From Macrophomina tecta (lineage: Eukaryota; Ascomycota; Dothideomycetes; Botryosphaeriales; Botryosphaeriaceae), in NCBI GenBank assembly GCA_024180945.1, contig JAKSGN010000038.1, positions 1,364,001 to 1,428,000 on the forward strand: a stretch of 64,000 nt of DNA, written 5' to 3'. This document shows positions 53,531-64,000 of this stretch, one piece after another. The notes beneath the pieces are model-generated. The model was not told the DNA's origin, searched no databases, and worked only from the letters and a program-made list of their open reading frames with translations. Within the stretch, counting starts at the first letter, position 1, and every line of letters begins with the position of its first letter. A program made the translations under genes and the position numbers.

Positions 53531-54644
53531 GAAGCGGTGTGAGGCTGAAAGTGGGGAGTGAAGGGGTACAGTGCAATTGGTCGTTTGGATGTTGATCTGC
53601 GGGTGAATGCAGGGCATTCATATTTGATTAGTTACTTCAACTCGCTATGCAAGTGTATTGCAACTCCGCCTTTTCAAGAGATTTTTCTGCATGTGCCCCA
53701 CAATCAACTGGTTCTTAGACGTGTATCAGATTTTTGCTGCAAATACTTTTGGAACTGCAATCCTTCGGCATCCCGCCTCTCGTCATCGTGGCTGAACCCC
53801 TCCGCAACCGCGACTCAATGAGGATAAGAACGAAACCCGTCATCTGGTTCTTATGTCAGACAAAAGACGAATTCCTCATCGCGCAGTGCGACTAAACAGA
53901 ATACACATTTTTCTCTGTCATCCAAATCTGCCACTCGAACGCAAGACAACACGCCTGTAATATTTGGCACTGCAGCACTATCGCTTCACATAGATAGATC
54001 AAGCGGTCTTCGGGACGTGGGAAGTCATCAGTCTGAGGCGCTTGTGGGAGATGGCTGTGGAGAGGGGCGTGCCGGATTCGGTAGCCAGGTTTGTTGTTGA
54101 GGGAGATAATCCTTTAGAAAGATCGAGGTTGATCTGCAAGGCATCGTCCTTTTTCCCTTTTGACCTTCCTTTTTAGGAAGCAGTAATGCTTCTGTAGCTT
54201 TTCTTTTTGGCCTTTTTCTTCTTTTTGGAAGTTAGGCTCCGCAGTTTGCATGTTTGTGTAGTCCAGCAAATGAAACTTTATCCCTAGTGTTCTTTTCTAC
54301 CGTTTACCATCCGCTTCTTGTGATTGTCGCCTATCAGAACTGCGAGTAATAGACCATCATGACGGTGAACGGAGCGAAGAATCCCGCTGTGGGGGTTTTT
54401 TTTTTTTAGCGCGAGATTGTGTATTCCGGCTCTCAGTAATTCTCCACCTGGGCGGTAGCTCTTCTAGGTAGGTGTATTGACGTTCCTTCCTATGGCTCCT
54501 CATTACTGTGGCCTTTTCTCTTTTTTTCTTTTCTTTTTTTTTTTTTTGAGCTATTTGCAACAGTCACCGAGCGTGGATGATAAGACGGTCCGATGGAGAC
54601 AGGTAAATATGCAATACCAAACTAGAACCTGGCAATGTCCCATT

Positions 54645-54664
54645 AAAAAAAAAAAAAAAAAAAA
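54645..54664. repeat. poly-A tract (20 nt)
   Basis: An uninterrupted run of 20 A about 45 bp beyond the 3' end of the acetate-carrier-like gene. Confidence 0.9.
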
Positions 54665-54707
54665 GGCGGAACTCGTTTCAAGCGTAAGTATCCTCTTTGC
54701 CGATCTT

Positions 54708-55720
54708 TCAGTCCCGAACCGGCGGATGCTGCGGCTGCGGCCTCTCCTCGTTCAGCTCTTTCTTCTTGAAAAACCGCTCCGTCGATCCCATGGGGAAATC
54801 GAAGAACAAAGCCTCCTGACACATCAAATGCCCAAGGGTGTAGTATCCCAGCAGGCCAGAAAGGAAGCCAAAGACACCGCCAGCCTTCTTGAGACCCACA
54901 GACGTGTCGGCTTTACCGTCGGCAGCGGCGAAGTAGCTTGCGGCGACCAGCAAGAAGGCTAATTCAACAGTGGCGAAGATCCCAATGTACACGAGGTTTC
55001 TGGCTGGTGTTAAGAGCAATGGCCGAGTCAGGGCGAACACGGATACGTACATAGGCAAGGACCCAATCAGGAAGAAAGTATTGAGAACTGTCCACACTAC
55101 GTCATATTAGCGAAAGCTTTTGCCGCAGAAGAAAGCATAACTCACTGATCATGAAAAATCCGAGCGCGTTGTTGTATTCGGCGGTGTCGGTTCCATAAGC
55201 TTCGGTGACCCCAAAAGACGGTGTGATGATCGCACCAAAACCAGCGTAGAAAAGGCCTACCCGCAAATCAGGTCTGGACACGATATAGGGGGACCTGGAG
55301 TCAAAGCTTACCGAAAGCACTCAGGACGGTGTAGCCATACGAATTCCCTCGGACTAGCTCCCATTGGGCGGAGATGACCATACCGATGCCAGCGACGAAG
55401 AAGAAATTACCGATGTAAACGTTCGTGGTCGTGACTCCGCGCCATTCCATGAGCGATAATGAAAGAGTTGTGAGGGTTGTTGCGAAGGCGCCAATGGCAA
55501 GTGCGGTCTAGATATTGTTAGACCGGGACGGTTTTTGTCTGGTAGCAATTGGAGACTGGATTACCGGACTGCCTAGATTGCTTCCCACGGAAGGAGAAAT
55601 CACAATTGGTCGGGAGACTTCGGAGAATGCATGTTCGTGCTCGTGTCTGGAACTGGACCCATTTGTGGTCACTTTCTGCTCTATTGGCGTGAAGTCTCCG
55701 TTCGAATCTTGTTTCGACAT
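54708..55720 (-). CDS. GPR1/FUN34/YaaH family carrier (acetate permease-like)
   Basis: This is a six-helix membrane protein related to Ady2/AcpA acetate transporters and SatP. Four exons (55720-55565, 55507-55312, 55256-55146, 55096-54708) with introns of 49-57 nt give 283 aa. A polar N-terminal tail of about 50 residues precedes SNLGSPTALAIGAFATTLTT, which occupies the place of the NPAPLGL signature of classical members but is clearly diverged. Further family blocks are VYIGNFFFVAGIGMVISAQW, GLFYAGFGAI and the C-terminal helix region. A charged tail (RFFKKKELNEERPQPQ) ends the protein. The diverged signature means acetate may not be the substrate; ammonia or another small acid is possible. 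The gene is divergent from the isochorismatase-like gene. Confidence 0.87.
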
Positions 55721-56889
55721 GGTGAAGCGAGGTGTGAGTGTCGCGTTGCTGGGTAGACGGTACGTGTGTGCTCGAGGTTTAAGTAGGATCCGCACGACCA
55801 ACGATAATAAGAGCCAGCAGGAAGGCTGCGGAAGTCGATTCAGGTATATAAACTAAAATTGAGCGCGCAATTGCGAGCGATAATCGCGTGGGTCTTGGAG
55901 TATGCACAGTCAAGCCTGCGTTGTGCGCTAAAAGTCATGATTCATTCTACCAGACAGGGCTAGATGGGATGTGGAGATAGATTTGCAGTGCTAAAGCTTC
56001 AGAACTTGGGGTTTCTTTTGACCGGCAGATGCGTCCAGTGCTGGGGATAAAACCGGGAAAGGACAAGGCTGCGAACTGCTCGTGGATAGCGGGCAAGGCT
56101 GACCATGGTAGCTTCCCCAGTCGGTCCAATTAGAACTGACGTTGCATAGGGGCCGGCTTGGATTCTTCAAGATGGTGGATGTAAGAAGTCGTGGCTGATC
56201 TGATTTTCGGAGTGCGGAGCACGGCATCAACTTCTGCAGTCACGTCATCTTGGGGCCGAGGGGCCCGCCGCGGGGTTTCGCTTCGGCTCTGAATCGCAGG
56301 CACGAGGTACAGCGGGGTGACCTTAATGGTCGGTGTTTTCTTGATAATCAACAGTCGTCTTCCGGAGGACGAAGGGGCATCGCTGGACTTTAAATCGGCT
56401 CTGAAAGGTTCGCTCGGATTCTGCGTATGCTGGTGTTCTGTCCAGTTTTGGTATAGGAACAGTGTCGCGCTAAAGACGACCAATCACATTCTCCGAGCCA
56501 TATCTATTCCTAGCTCTTTTCCCGTGCTTCATATCAGAGGTGCAAGTGGGTGAAGATCGGAAAAGTTGCGGTGGGGCCGCGCGTAGAAAATCCCCATACC
56601 GATCTTTCCTGCACACATTAGCGAAAAATCCGAAGGGAGACTAGTAAGGACGGATCCGCGGTGCCTGGTGTGTGGGTAGCACTCAGTGAGCTTCAAAGCT
56701 TTATATATTGTTGCGAGAGCCTGAGGATTAGTGAACCGTACTCATTCGGCCCGGCCGGCGCTGAACCGATCAAGGTTCCTCGCTTCCAGGCAGCGAAGCC
56801 AGGTCCGCCGCAGAGGGCAACTGGATGTCGAACTAAAACATCAACCTCTCCATAGGAGACTCGGAAATCGGCAGCTCACCGAGTGTATC
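55721..56889. other. divergent intergenic region
   Basis: This holds the promoters of the carrier (-) and the isochorismatase-like hydrolase (+). A minus-strand open stretch at 56130-56460 follows a TTTAG that could be a splice acceptor. It reads protein-like, but has no in-frame ATG at its start and no family resemblance, so it is not called as a gene. Nothing else was recognised. Confidence 0.4.
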
Positions 56890-57664
56890 ATGAATTCATT
56901 TCAGATTTCTGCAGCCATCCCGTATGCCTGGCCGTACGACGGCTCATTCGCACGGGAAACGACTGCGTTAGTCATCATAGACATGCAGAACGATTTCTGC
57001 TCCGAAGGCGGATACATTACGCACCAAGGGCACGACATATCTGGCACGCGAGCCATTATTCCCAACGTCCAATCTGTACTACGTGCGTTTCGGCAAGCCG
57101 GATGGCAGGTTTACCATACGCGAGAAGGTGGCGTAATCAAACACCTCTGAGACAGCTCGGCGCGAACTCACCAGACCAACAACGTTATAAGGACACCGCC
57201 CTGACCTTTCAACACTCTCTCCTCGAGAAGCATTCCGCTCTCGCAACAACCCCTCGGGCCAAGGAATCGGAGCACCCAGCCCGCTCGGAGGGCGACTACT
57301 TATCCGCGGAGGCAAGGGGCACGACATCATTCCTGAACTCTATCCCATTGAGGGCGAGCCGATAATCGACAAGCCCGGCAAAGGAGCGTTTGCTCACACT
57401 GACTTCGAGCTCCTGCTGCGTAACCGAGGGATCAAGAATCTCCTGGTGGCGGGTGTTACGACGGACGTCTGCGTCAGCACGACCATTCGCGAGGCAAGCG
57501 ACCGGGGGTTTGACTGCGCGATTCTGAAGGACGCATGCGCAAGCGTAGACGCGGCGCTGCACGAGGCGACGCTCAACAGCATCATCGGCGAAGGAGGGAT
57601 ATTCGGGAGTGTCTTAGCCGTGGACAACGTGCTCAAGGCAATGGGCCAGGCTGCAGCTCGCTAA
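56890..57664 (+). CDS. isochorismatase-family cysteine hydrolase
   Basis: This is a cytosolic amidohydrolase-like enzyme of the isochorismatase fold. Two exons (56890-57127 and 57192-57664) around a 64-nt intron give 236 aa. The catalytic triad is visible: Asp31 in IIDMQNDFCSEGGY, Lys in DKPGKGAFAHTDF, and Cys in VAGVTTDVCVSTT. The joint reads YHTREG to HRPDLSTLSPREAF, and with RSRNNPSGQGIGAPSPLG it matches the branch that includes biuret hydrolase and ureidoacrylate/nicotinamidase-like enzymes. The exact substrate is inference. Both its neighbours in the divergent pair (small-acid carrier and amidohydrolase) would fit use of small nitrogen or carbon compounds, but nothing proves a shared role. 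Confidence 0.88.
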
Positions 57665-59033
57665 GACCAGGCTATGCACATGCGGCTTGGCCGGTTATTG
57701 GTGCGACGCGATATACAGGGCGGCAGACAAACTTCAACGGCAAACAGCCTGATCCAAAGCAATAGAAGTAGAGTCTCAAAGCTTGCGCCGCTTGATGGTG
57801 TCCGCGAACTAGAGGCCTTTGGCAATCAAGCTCCGACAAGCTCACTTGGTGGGCGATCTGGTGTCGATGCGCTCGCTCTCGATGCTTTTGCGAGCGGGTG
57901 TGCAGGTCTCCACTCATGGCGCCATGGTGCGAACGGACGTGGAGTCGTCCCGAGGCGGCAGGACAGGCCAGGGAACACCCAAGGGGCGCAGAAGGAGCCA
58001 GATAAGAGGAAGCTAGGGTGAGGGCTGGACAGGACGCGCACAGTGACGATAGGCGTGTTGTAAGCCCGTGGTTGCAGGCGGCTTGCATGCGGCTGGGAAT
58101 AGCATGGCCGGCCGACGTCCAACAGAGACGCCAGCTCAAGGCTAGCGAGCTGCTCAAAAAGGCGGCCGGTGAGGCGGCGGGCCAGCGATGGAGGTGCATT
58201 CGCGTCGCGGCCAGGACGGGGGGATTAAGCTCGTGCCGGAGGCATTGTCAGGCGAGGAGAGAGGACCGAAAGAGTGCGGTTCCTTGCCGAAGGTTTGTGG
58301 AGGGCCAGGGGCCGAGACCAGCCGGCACACGGGGCGCACAGCGGGTGCTGGTGCTGGTGCTGGTGGAGCTGGTGCAGGTGGAGCGCGCAGGCTGACAGGC
58401 ACAGGCCGATGCCGACACGGCTGGCCGCCTGCCGGGGCGCTTGCATGGCCACGCGTTTTTGCGTGGCCCCCGGCGCGCGCATCGGAGGCTGCAGCCAGCT
58501 TAAAACCCGCGATGGCCGCGCGAAGCAAACGGCGCGCCTGTCTCGTGTTCGATTATCGCAGGGCCCTCGGCAAGGACGTGGCCATCGCGACGCCGTCTGA
58601 GCAGCAGTGAATCTGTAACACTAGCACCGAAGCGAGGGGTTCGAGAAGGAAGCTCGCTGCTCTTCCGCCGCCTCCCAAACCACCAATCACCGCCCGCCCG
58701 CTGCCTGCACCGCCGCCCAGCCCGCCTTCAGCTGAGCTGAAACACCGCAAAGGGCTGCTTGGCAGGGTCGCTATCGTTGCGCCCTGCTCCGTCCTCCTGC
58801 CATCACAGATCTACATCCGCCGACTCGTGCCTTCAATGCCCTGGCCCCAATCGAGCTTCTACTTCGCTCCATAATTTCCGCCTCGGTCGCCGCTTTCACC
58901 GCGCTCCACTGACCGCCAACAGGCCTCCAACCAGGCCAGATTTCTATTTTATTCACTGCTCCCCGTCCGCTGTCCCTCCCTTCCAGATTTGCAAGCTCCA
59001 CACCGCGCTCCGGCGACTCCTCCGTCGCCCGCC
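57665..59033. other. intergenic, och1 promoter
   Basis: This GC-rich spacer separates two plus-strand genes. A CTGGTG-type repeat lies near 58.35-58.38 kb, and the approach to the och1 start is pyrimidine-rich. Chance frames occur on both strands. No gene or RNA was recognised. Confidence 0.45.
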
Positions 59034-60239
59034 ATGCTGTCCTTCCGCCGGGCCCTCGTCATCGCCGCCGCCCTCCTCACTTTCTTCTTTGTGCTGCGAT
59101 CAGCGCACACTACCGGCCCGTCTGCGAAGCTCGTCGTGCCCGAGTCTAAGCCTGCCTCGTCCGCAGCAGCACCGGCCGCCAAAGTCGACGCTGGGACAAC
59201 CGTCCCAGAGGCCTCGGAGCGCAAGACAGAGAAAACGGCTCCGCAGCCTGTCGCTAAGAAGCAGCGTCCCCAGATCGCCCTCGAAGATCTGCAGTCGAAG
59301 CCCCTGCGCCAGCAGCTCGAGTACCAATTCCCCTACGACCCCCAGGGCAAATTCCCCGCCTACATCTGGCAGACATGGAAGTACACGCCCGCTTCTGGCG
59401 AGTTCGACGAGATCTTCCGCGAGCCCGAGGCTAGCTGGACCATCCTCCACCCTACTTTCGTTCACGAGGTCATCACCGACTCTGTCGCCGTGCACTTGAT
59501 GCGCCATCTTTACGCGTCCGTCCCGGACGTTCTGGAGGCATACAACGCGCTTCCGCTGCCGGTCCTCAAGGCGGACTTCTTCCGGTACCTCATCTTGCTC
59601 GCCAGGGGAGGCATATACTCGGACATCGACACTGCGGCGCTGAAGCCTGCAACAGATTGGGTTCCGTCTGACGTGCCCCGGGATTCTTACGGACTGGTGA
59701 TCGGCATTGAGGCTGATCCTGACAGGGAAGATTGGCACGAGTGGTACTCTCGGCGCATTCAGTTCTGCCAGTGGACAATTCAGGCAAAGCCGGGCCACCC
59801 TGTGCTGCGTGAGGTCGTCGCAAACATTACCGAGGAGACGCTGAAGCGTAAGAGAGAAGGAAGCCTCGTCGCCGATGTGAAGGGAATCGTGGAGTATACC
59901 GGCCCAGCCCTGTGGACTGACATCATCTTCGATTTCTTCAACGACCCGCAATACTTCGACATGAGCACAAGCACTAAGAACATCACCTGGGAAGATTTCA
60001 CGGGAATCACTGCTGCGAAGAAGGTCGGCGATGTTATTGTATTACCGATCACCAGCTTCAGCCCCGGCGTTCGTCAAATGGGTGCTGGTGAGGATGATGA
60101 TCCCATGGCATTTGTCAAGCACAACTTTGAAGGTTAGTCCCAGTTACACAGCTTCGTCGCGCCATCATACATAATGCTCACCACCCTCCCAGGAACGTGG
60201 AAGCCCGAGAACGAACGTCACATCGGTGAGATCCAGTGA
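59034..60239 (+). CDS. och1: initiation-specific alpha-1,6-mannosyltransferase Och1-like
   Basis: This is a Golgi type II membrane glycosyltransferase (GT32) that adds the first alpha-1,6-mannose to core N-glycans of secreted and wall proteins. Two exons (59034-60132 and 60193-60239) around a 60-nt intron give 381 aa. A short cytosolic N-terminus and membrane anchor (ALVIAAALLTFFFVL, about residues 7-21) lead to a low-complexity stem to about residue 75. Catalytic-domain blocks follow: FPAYIWQTWKYTPASGEF, the DXD motif in RGGIYSDIDT (Asp197-Asp199), RIQFCQWTIQAKPGHP, and the end AFVKHNFEG joined to TWKPENERHIGE by the intron. Length and all blocks match filamentous-fungal Och1; these fungi carry several paralogues, so orthology to the main enzyme is likely but not certain. 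Confidence 0.9.
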
Positions 60240-61667
60240 TCTCCGCCATACCGTTCACGACCGCCACGAATCTTCTTCAGAAAAGCTTTCAGCCCTAATA
60301 TATCTGTATCTATCCGGGCATGGAGCGCGATCGATCTCGTCGCTGCATGTAAGCACGTGAAAGTCATCGGTATTATCCGGGCTTAGTGAGCCACGAGCGA
60401 AGGTTACTTGATTGATTCGCCTGAAGACGGTCGAATCACTGAGATATCCCCCCGCCCGGCCTGTACAAATTCGTCCCCTCGCAAAGGATGTCCTGGACTT
60501 TCCCCAGCTTCAATAATGTCGATGTCGCTTCTTAGCCCCTTACCGCCGAAGCGAAATTGTTTTTCCTCCTCTTTACGCCAGCAAAAAGTTCGGCGAGACG
60601 GAGTTTGGGATAAATTTGTGCCGCATTTTCATCTCTGGTTCATTCTAGAATACATGGGCTCAAGTGCTGAGTCTTGTGGTTGTCGCATATACATTTTTGT
60701 CACTCTCGAGCGGCTTGCTTCTATTCTTTCGATTCCTCAATTTGTACGCTAACTTTGCTGATCTTCTGTATAACTGCATTAGAGAGGGAAGGCGGAACGT
60801 AGCATATACGCCAGAAACGGCTGCATTGATCACCATCGAACCTATGAAACTCCCCATCCAACTGCACGGTCCTGTTACTAATCGAAGAAGACGTCGCCAT
60901 TTTCCATTGCCTGCTGCGCCTCGATCCTCCTTTGCCGCCTTACTAGCGGAGGGAGGGGCGCAGTTCTTTTCCCGCACCAGCCTCACGACTTTGAAACCCA
61001 GCTGATATACAGAGGTAAATATGCTTTCGGTTGTAGGAAAAAACCTTCAACTTAAATTGACTTTTTGTGTTCCGGAAAATGACCAAGACGCCGATTCATG
61101 TCTTTGCTGCTCCTTAGATGCCTGGATATCTATTCGAAGAGAGGGAAAACGAAATTTGAACGCCGTTCTATGTGCTTAGACCCACACATGAACCCGATCC
61201 CACATCGGTCCTCCCTTCCCTCCCCGCCCCGCGGCGCCTGAAACGCCTTGGATGACAAAAAAGGGCAGAAAAGAGCCACCCGTAACGAAGCCGTTTCTCA
61301 TTCTCGTTCTCGAACGCGCGTTTTCGCGTGTGAGATAGTCGCCGGCCGGCTCGCTTGGAGGTTTGTGACGGTTGTTGGTGTAGCTTTCGCCGTTGGTGAG
61401 GCAGGCTGCGGTTCCGCTTTGAGGATGGTGCAACACGGTCGGGTAGAGGAATAACCTTTTTCTTTTTCCTTCATGTCTTTTTACTTGCTCGAATATGGTT
61501 GGTCGGTCCGATGCGGGGAATTTCATTGAGGGGTTGTTATGCATGGATTCGGGCTGGTTTGCTGGGGAGCTCGACGCCTCAAACCCCGTCGTTCTTTTTC
61601 TGCTGGTCGTGGAGACGATTCGTCGTACTCGGGATTGTGGAGCTAGTTTTGTGGTGAGATTGCTGGC
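60240..61667. other. intergenic between convergent genes
   Basis: This is the 1.4-kb space between the och1 and small His-rich gene 3' ends. Open frames are short; one at 60.66-61.0 kb (+) has a hydrophobic start but no other support. Nothing was recognised. Confidence 0.4.
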
Positions 61668-62048
61668 TCAGCGCTTGTGCCGGATCGTCCCCACGATGGC
61701 GTCCCACACCATGTACAGCGTGTCGCCGATGGTCGGTCGCTTCTCGCGATGTTGGTGGTGGTGCGGCTCGTAGCTGTCGCTGTGCCGCCCTGACCGGTGC
61801 GAGCGGTGGGATCGTTGCGAGTTGTACGAATCTCCATGGTGAGGTTTCGCCGGTGGCGCCACCCAGGGCGCGAGGCTGGAATTGTTGTGTGCACCGTGTT
61901 GATAGGGTTGGAGTTGTTGGTGGTGGTGGTGGTGTTGGTGTTGGGTGGGGGCGGTAGCGCCTGGTGGTGGTGCGTGGTATGCTTGCGGTGGGGGCATGAA
62001 GGATGGATCGCCGCCGTGGCGGGTTGAGGAGTGGTGGTAGTTTGACAT
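61668..62048 (-). CDS. small His/Pro/Gln-rich protein with conserved-looking C-terminus
   Basis: This intronless frame of 126 aa starts at ATG 62048, 66 bp downstream of a TATA box, which supports a real gene. The N-terminal three quarters are low-complexity: MSNYHHSSTRHGGDPSF, then Pro/Ala/His/Gln stretches, then SQRSHRSHRSGRHSDSY. The last 26 residues are different and ordered-looking (EKRPTIGDTLYMVWDAIVGT, then Ile-Arg-His-Lys-Arg), like an amphipathic helix with a basic end. No signal peptide is seen. I do not recognise a named family. Its layout (disordered body plus short C-terminal box) resembles the protein at 5789-6262, although the boxes differ in sequence. Confidence 0.6.
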   Translation of the reverse strand: MSNYHHSSTRHGGDPSFMPPPQAYHAPPPGATAPTQHQHHHHHQQLQPYQHGAHNNSSLAPWVAPPAKPHHGDSYNSQRSHRSHRSGRHSDSYEPHHHQHREKRPTIGDTLYMVWDAIVGTIRHKR

Positions 62049-63396
62049 GTTTTCGTGTGGGTCGGAGGTCAAAGATGCTGATTATTTTTGGCGGAGATGG
62101 GGCGGTGGGGTGGTTATATATTGATTTCAACCTCCCCCGGAATCAGATGAATGGGCGAGTTGAATCTGCCCTGTGCGTGAGGCAAATAGGCGGAAGATGT
62201 GCAGACTATGTAGTGTAAGCTAGGGTTGAAGCGCAAGGATGGGCGCTTGCAGGGTCGCAGCCTGCAGGTGAGGGAATGACGGTGGAGTGAAATCAAGTTG
62301 GAGTAACGAAGTAGCTTGTGAAAAGGGCTTTAGTCCCACAACGCATTCGCGCAGCTTCTCGCATGTGCGCGCAACGGCGCAGGCTAGGCATTCTTATAAA
62401 TATGCAGACGATGGAGTCAGCTGCTCGGTGTTGTCCGCGGGTCACTAGACATCTTGCCTCGTCGTCACGCCTTCGCCGAGGTCCTCCGTTCTGCCTGAGT
62501 TCTCCCGGGTATTGGGCGAATGAGAGAGATCAGCGCAGGCACTGGCGACCCTGCGCCAAGCATATAGTTCGCCAGATGTCGGGCAGAGGGCCACTCTTTC
62601 TGGGATGAATGACGTTCAGGTGAGTCAGGCGGCAATCTTTTGCCTGCGCGAGAGTGTGAGCGTGCGGGGGCGGAAAGAGGACGTTTTGAGCTGGTGAGAC
62701 ACCAAGTGTGGAGTGCAGGCGGCAGGGCTGAGGCATCTCCCGGCACATCCACAAGGACTCATGCAGCCGTTCGGCGCGACCGCTAATGAAGGCCTGTATA
62801 TGTTTGCTTCTTCAAGGTGCCTGGCGGCTTTACTGCGTGTGCCCTCCCTCGCCGGCGGAGACACGGCCGACGATCGCTGGGCAGCATTCGCAGGCATCTG
62901 CCCGCATGGCGAGTGGCCACTCACGCAGCCGCCTCGGTCTTGCGACCGACGGGAACCCTGAACAGGAAAGAGGGGGATCATCGCCCAAAGCAGCGCTTAT
63001 GGCAGCCTGCGTCTGCTGCTGCTCCCCAGCAGATCCGGCGCCGTGCAGGGCTCAGCAAAAAGATTTCTTGGCGAGGGATCATGTCGCTCGAGGTATTCGC
63101 CGGGGTTGTTGTACTTGGGCTCAGTGCCCAACGCATTGATAAGCAAAGGTGACTGCGCCCCCAGATTATCATGTGGTGCGCAGAGTTGAGAGCACCAGCC
63201 GAGATTTGGGAGATGCGCCCACGCGACTTTAAAGTGGCTGTACCGAACTCAGCCTCCAGCCACATCACCTCCTGTCGTCATCGTTCCGTGACTCGCCCTC
63301 CCAAACTCTCATATCATACTGCTCTGCCGGCTATCCGCCTTGTCACCAGCGTGCCAATAGCTCCTTCCCTACCATCCTCTCTACAAGCAGCTAGCC
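62049..63396. other. divergent intergenic region
   Basis: This holds the promoters of the small minus-strand gene and of the annexin-like plus-strand gene. Open frames are short and overlapping. No RNA gene or repeat was recognised. Confidence 0.45.
62114..62120 (-). promoter_or_regulatory. TATA box of the 62-kb small gene
   Basis: TATATAA on the minus strand, 66 bp upstream of ATG 62048. Confidence 0.55.
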
Positions 63397-64000
63397 ATGC
63401 CGTACTACGGCCAACCACCGCCTGGCGCTCATCCGCCACCATTCCAACAGAGCTGTAGGTTCCGACTGTGCCTCAATCCTCCCGTCATCTCGTCTTGGCA
63501 AGCTGACCTCGATTCTTCTTTTATAAAGACAGTCCTCAGCCTGGCTACAATCAGCCCCCACCACACCAGCCGCATTCGCCGTACCCATCCCAAGGCTACA
63601 ATCGACCACCTCCGCCGCCGCCTCAAATGTCGCATCATCAGTACCCTCCCCAGGGCGGTTACCCGCCCCAAGGCTACCCTCCCCCTCAGCAGTACGGCGC
63701 TCCCGGCTATCCACCCCAGCAGCCGTACGGTGCCCCGCAAGGCTACCCGCCACCCCACCAGCAGTTCAGTCCTCCTCCGGGCCAGTACCCTCCGCAGCAG
63801 CCGGGCTATGGAGCTCCTCCGCCGGGACAGTACGGTGCGCCTCCTCCGGGACCCCCACCGGGCCAGTATGGCGCGCCGCCTCCGGGTCAGTACGGAGCGC
63901 CGCCTGTCCAACCTTACGGAGGCGGCCCACCGGCGGCCCCCTCGCTAGGATACTCCAGTCAAATGCCTTTTGTCGACACCACCATGCAGGCTGAAGGCCT
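63397..64000 (+). CDS. Pro/Gln/Tyr-rich N-terminus of a probable annexin (cut by window end)
   Basis: Exon 1 is 63397-63454 and exon 2 starts at 63529 (74-nt intron with a CTGAC branch site) and runs off the window. The visible 176 residues begin [16 protein letters not shown] and continue as PPxGYPPQ and PPPGQYGAP repeats. Near the end the composition changes to [20 protein letters not shown]. The final DTTMQAEGL fits the beginning of the first annexin repeat, where family members continue with a Lys/Gly-rich helix and a GTDE-type calcium site, and fungal annexins carry just such a Pro-rich tail. Metacaspases and penta-EF-hand proteins have similar tails, so the call depends on sequence outside the window. 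Annexins bind acidic membranes with calcium. Confidence 0.55.

Larger units (their letters stand above)
53445..54707. other. intergenic, with homopolymer tracts
   Basis: This lies between convergent 3' ends. It contains 25 T at 53506-53530, interrupted T-rich stretches near 54.16-54.24 and 54.51-54.55 kb, and 20 A at 54645-54664. No gene was recognised. Confidence 0.45.

Noticed and set aside
58989..59033. Upstream in-frame extension of och1
   Set aside because: The extension lacks an ATG; the first ATG at 59034 directly precedes the membrane anchor typical of Och1.

Overview
The window looks like a chromosomal segment of a filamentous ascomycete (Pezizomycotina, most likely Dothideomycetes). 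Genes are interrupted by short GT-AG introns, mostly 49-120 nt with CTRAC-type branch sites. Coding regions are GC-rich. The gene content is typically fungal: GH10 xylanase with CBM1, Crh-type GH16 wall protein, septin, PROPPIN, Och1 mannosyltransferase, Dip5-like permease and Ady2-type acetate carrier. I saw no bacterial operon, CRISPR array, rRNA, tRNA or recognisable transposon. The class-level placement is inference.

Layout: 2.1-3.5 kb secreted GH10-CBM1 xylanase (-); 5.8-6.3 kb small low-complexity protein (+); 8.8-10.5 kb FAD oxidoreductase (+); 11.4-13.4 kb sulfatase with a reading-frame break (-); 14.1-18.0 kb cohesin subunit SMC3 (-); 18.6-20.1 kb GPI-anchored Crh-like transglycosylase (-); 22.5-22.9 kb possible small secreted protein (-); 23.2-24.5 kb tyrosine phosphatase (-); 25.4-27.1 kb PQ-loop membrane protein with 14 exons (-); 27.1-35.3 kb an 8-kb stretch with no recognisable gene; 35.3-36.6 kb PROPPIN Hsv2 (-), divergent from septin Cdc11 (+) at 37.1-38.6 kb; 41.3-43.0 kb type-B carboxylesterase (-); 45.3-47.2 kb amino-acid permease (-); 49.5-50.5 kb GNAT acetyltransferase (+); 51.2-52.3 kb RES-complex splicing factor Ist3 (+); 52.9-53.4 kb fungal hypothetical protein with a frame break (+); 54.7-55.7 kb GPR1/FUN34/YaaH carrier (-), divergent from an isochorismatase-like hydrolase (+) at 56.9-57.7 kb; 59.0-60.2 kb Och1 (+); 61.7-62.0 kb small His/Pro-rich protein (-); 63.4 kb to the window end, the Pro/Gln/Tyr-rich start of a probable annexin (+).

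The genes do not form one pathway. They mix housekeeping functions (cohesin, septin, splicing, autophagy, glycosylation) with secreted or nutritional ones (xylanase, esterase, sulfatase, permeases, oxidoreductase). The most striking observation is in the PQ-loop gene. Its first membrane helix is assembled from a run of tiny exons, and the reading frame is best explained by a one-nucleotide exon (position 26905) between two complete introns. Two other genes (sulfatase and the 52.9-kb hypothetical) need a frame correction to read through. All exon boundaries were derived by hand from splice signals, frame and family resemblance, without transcript data.
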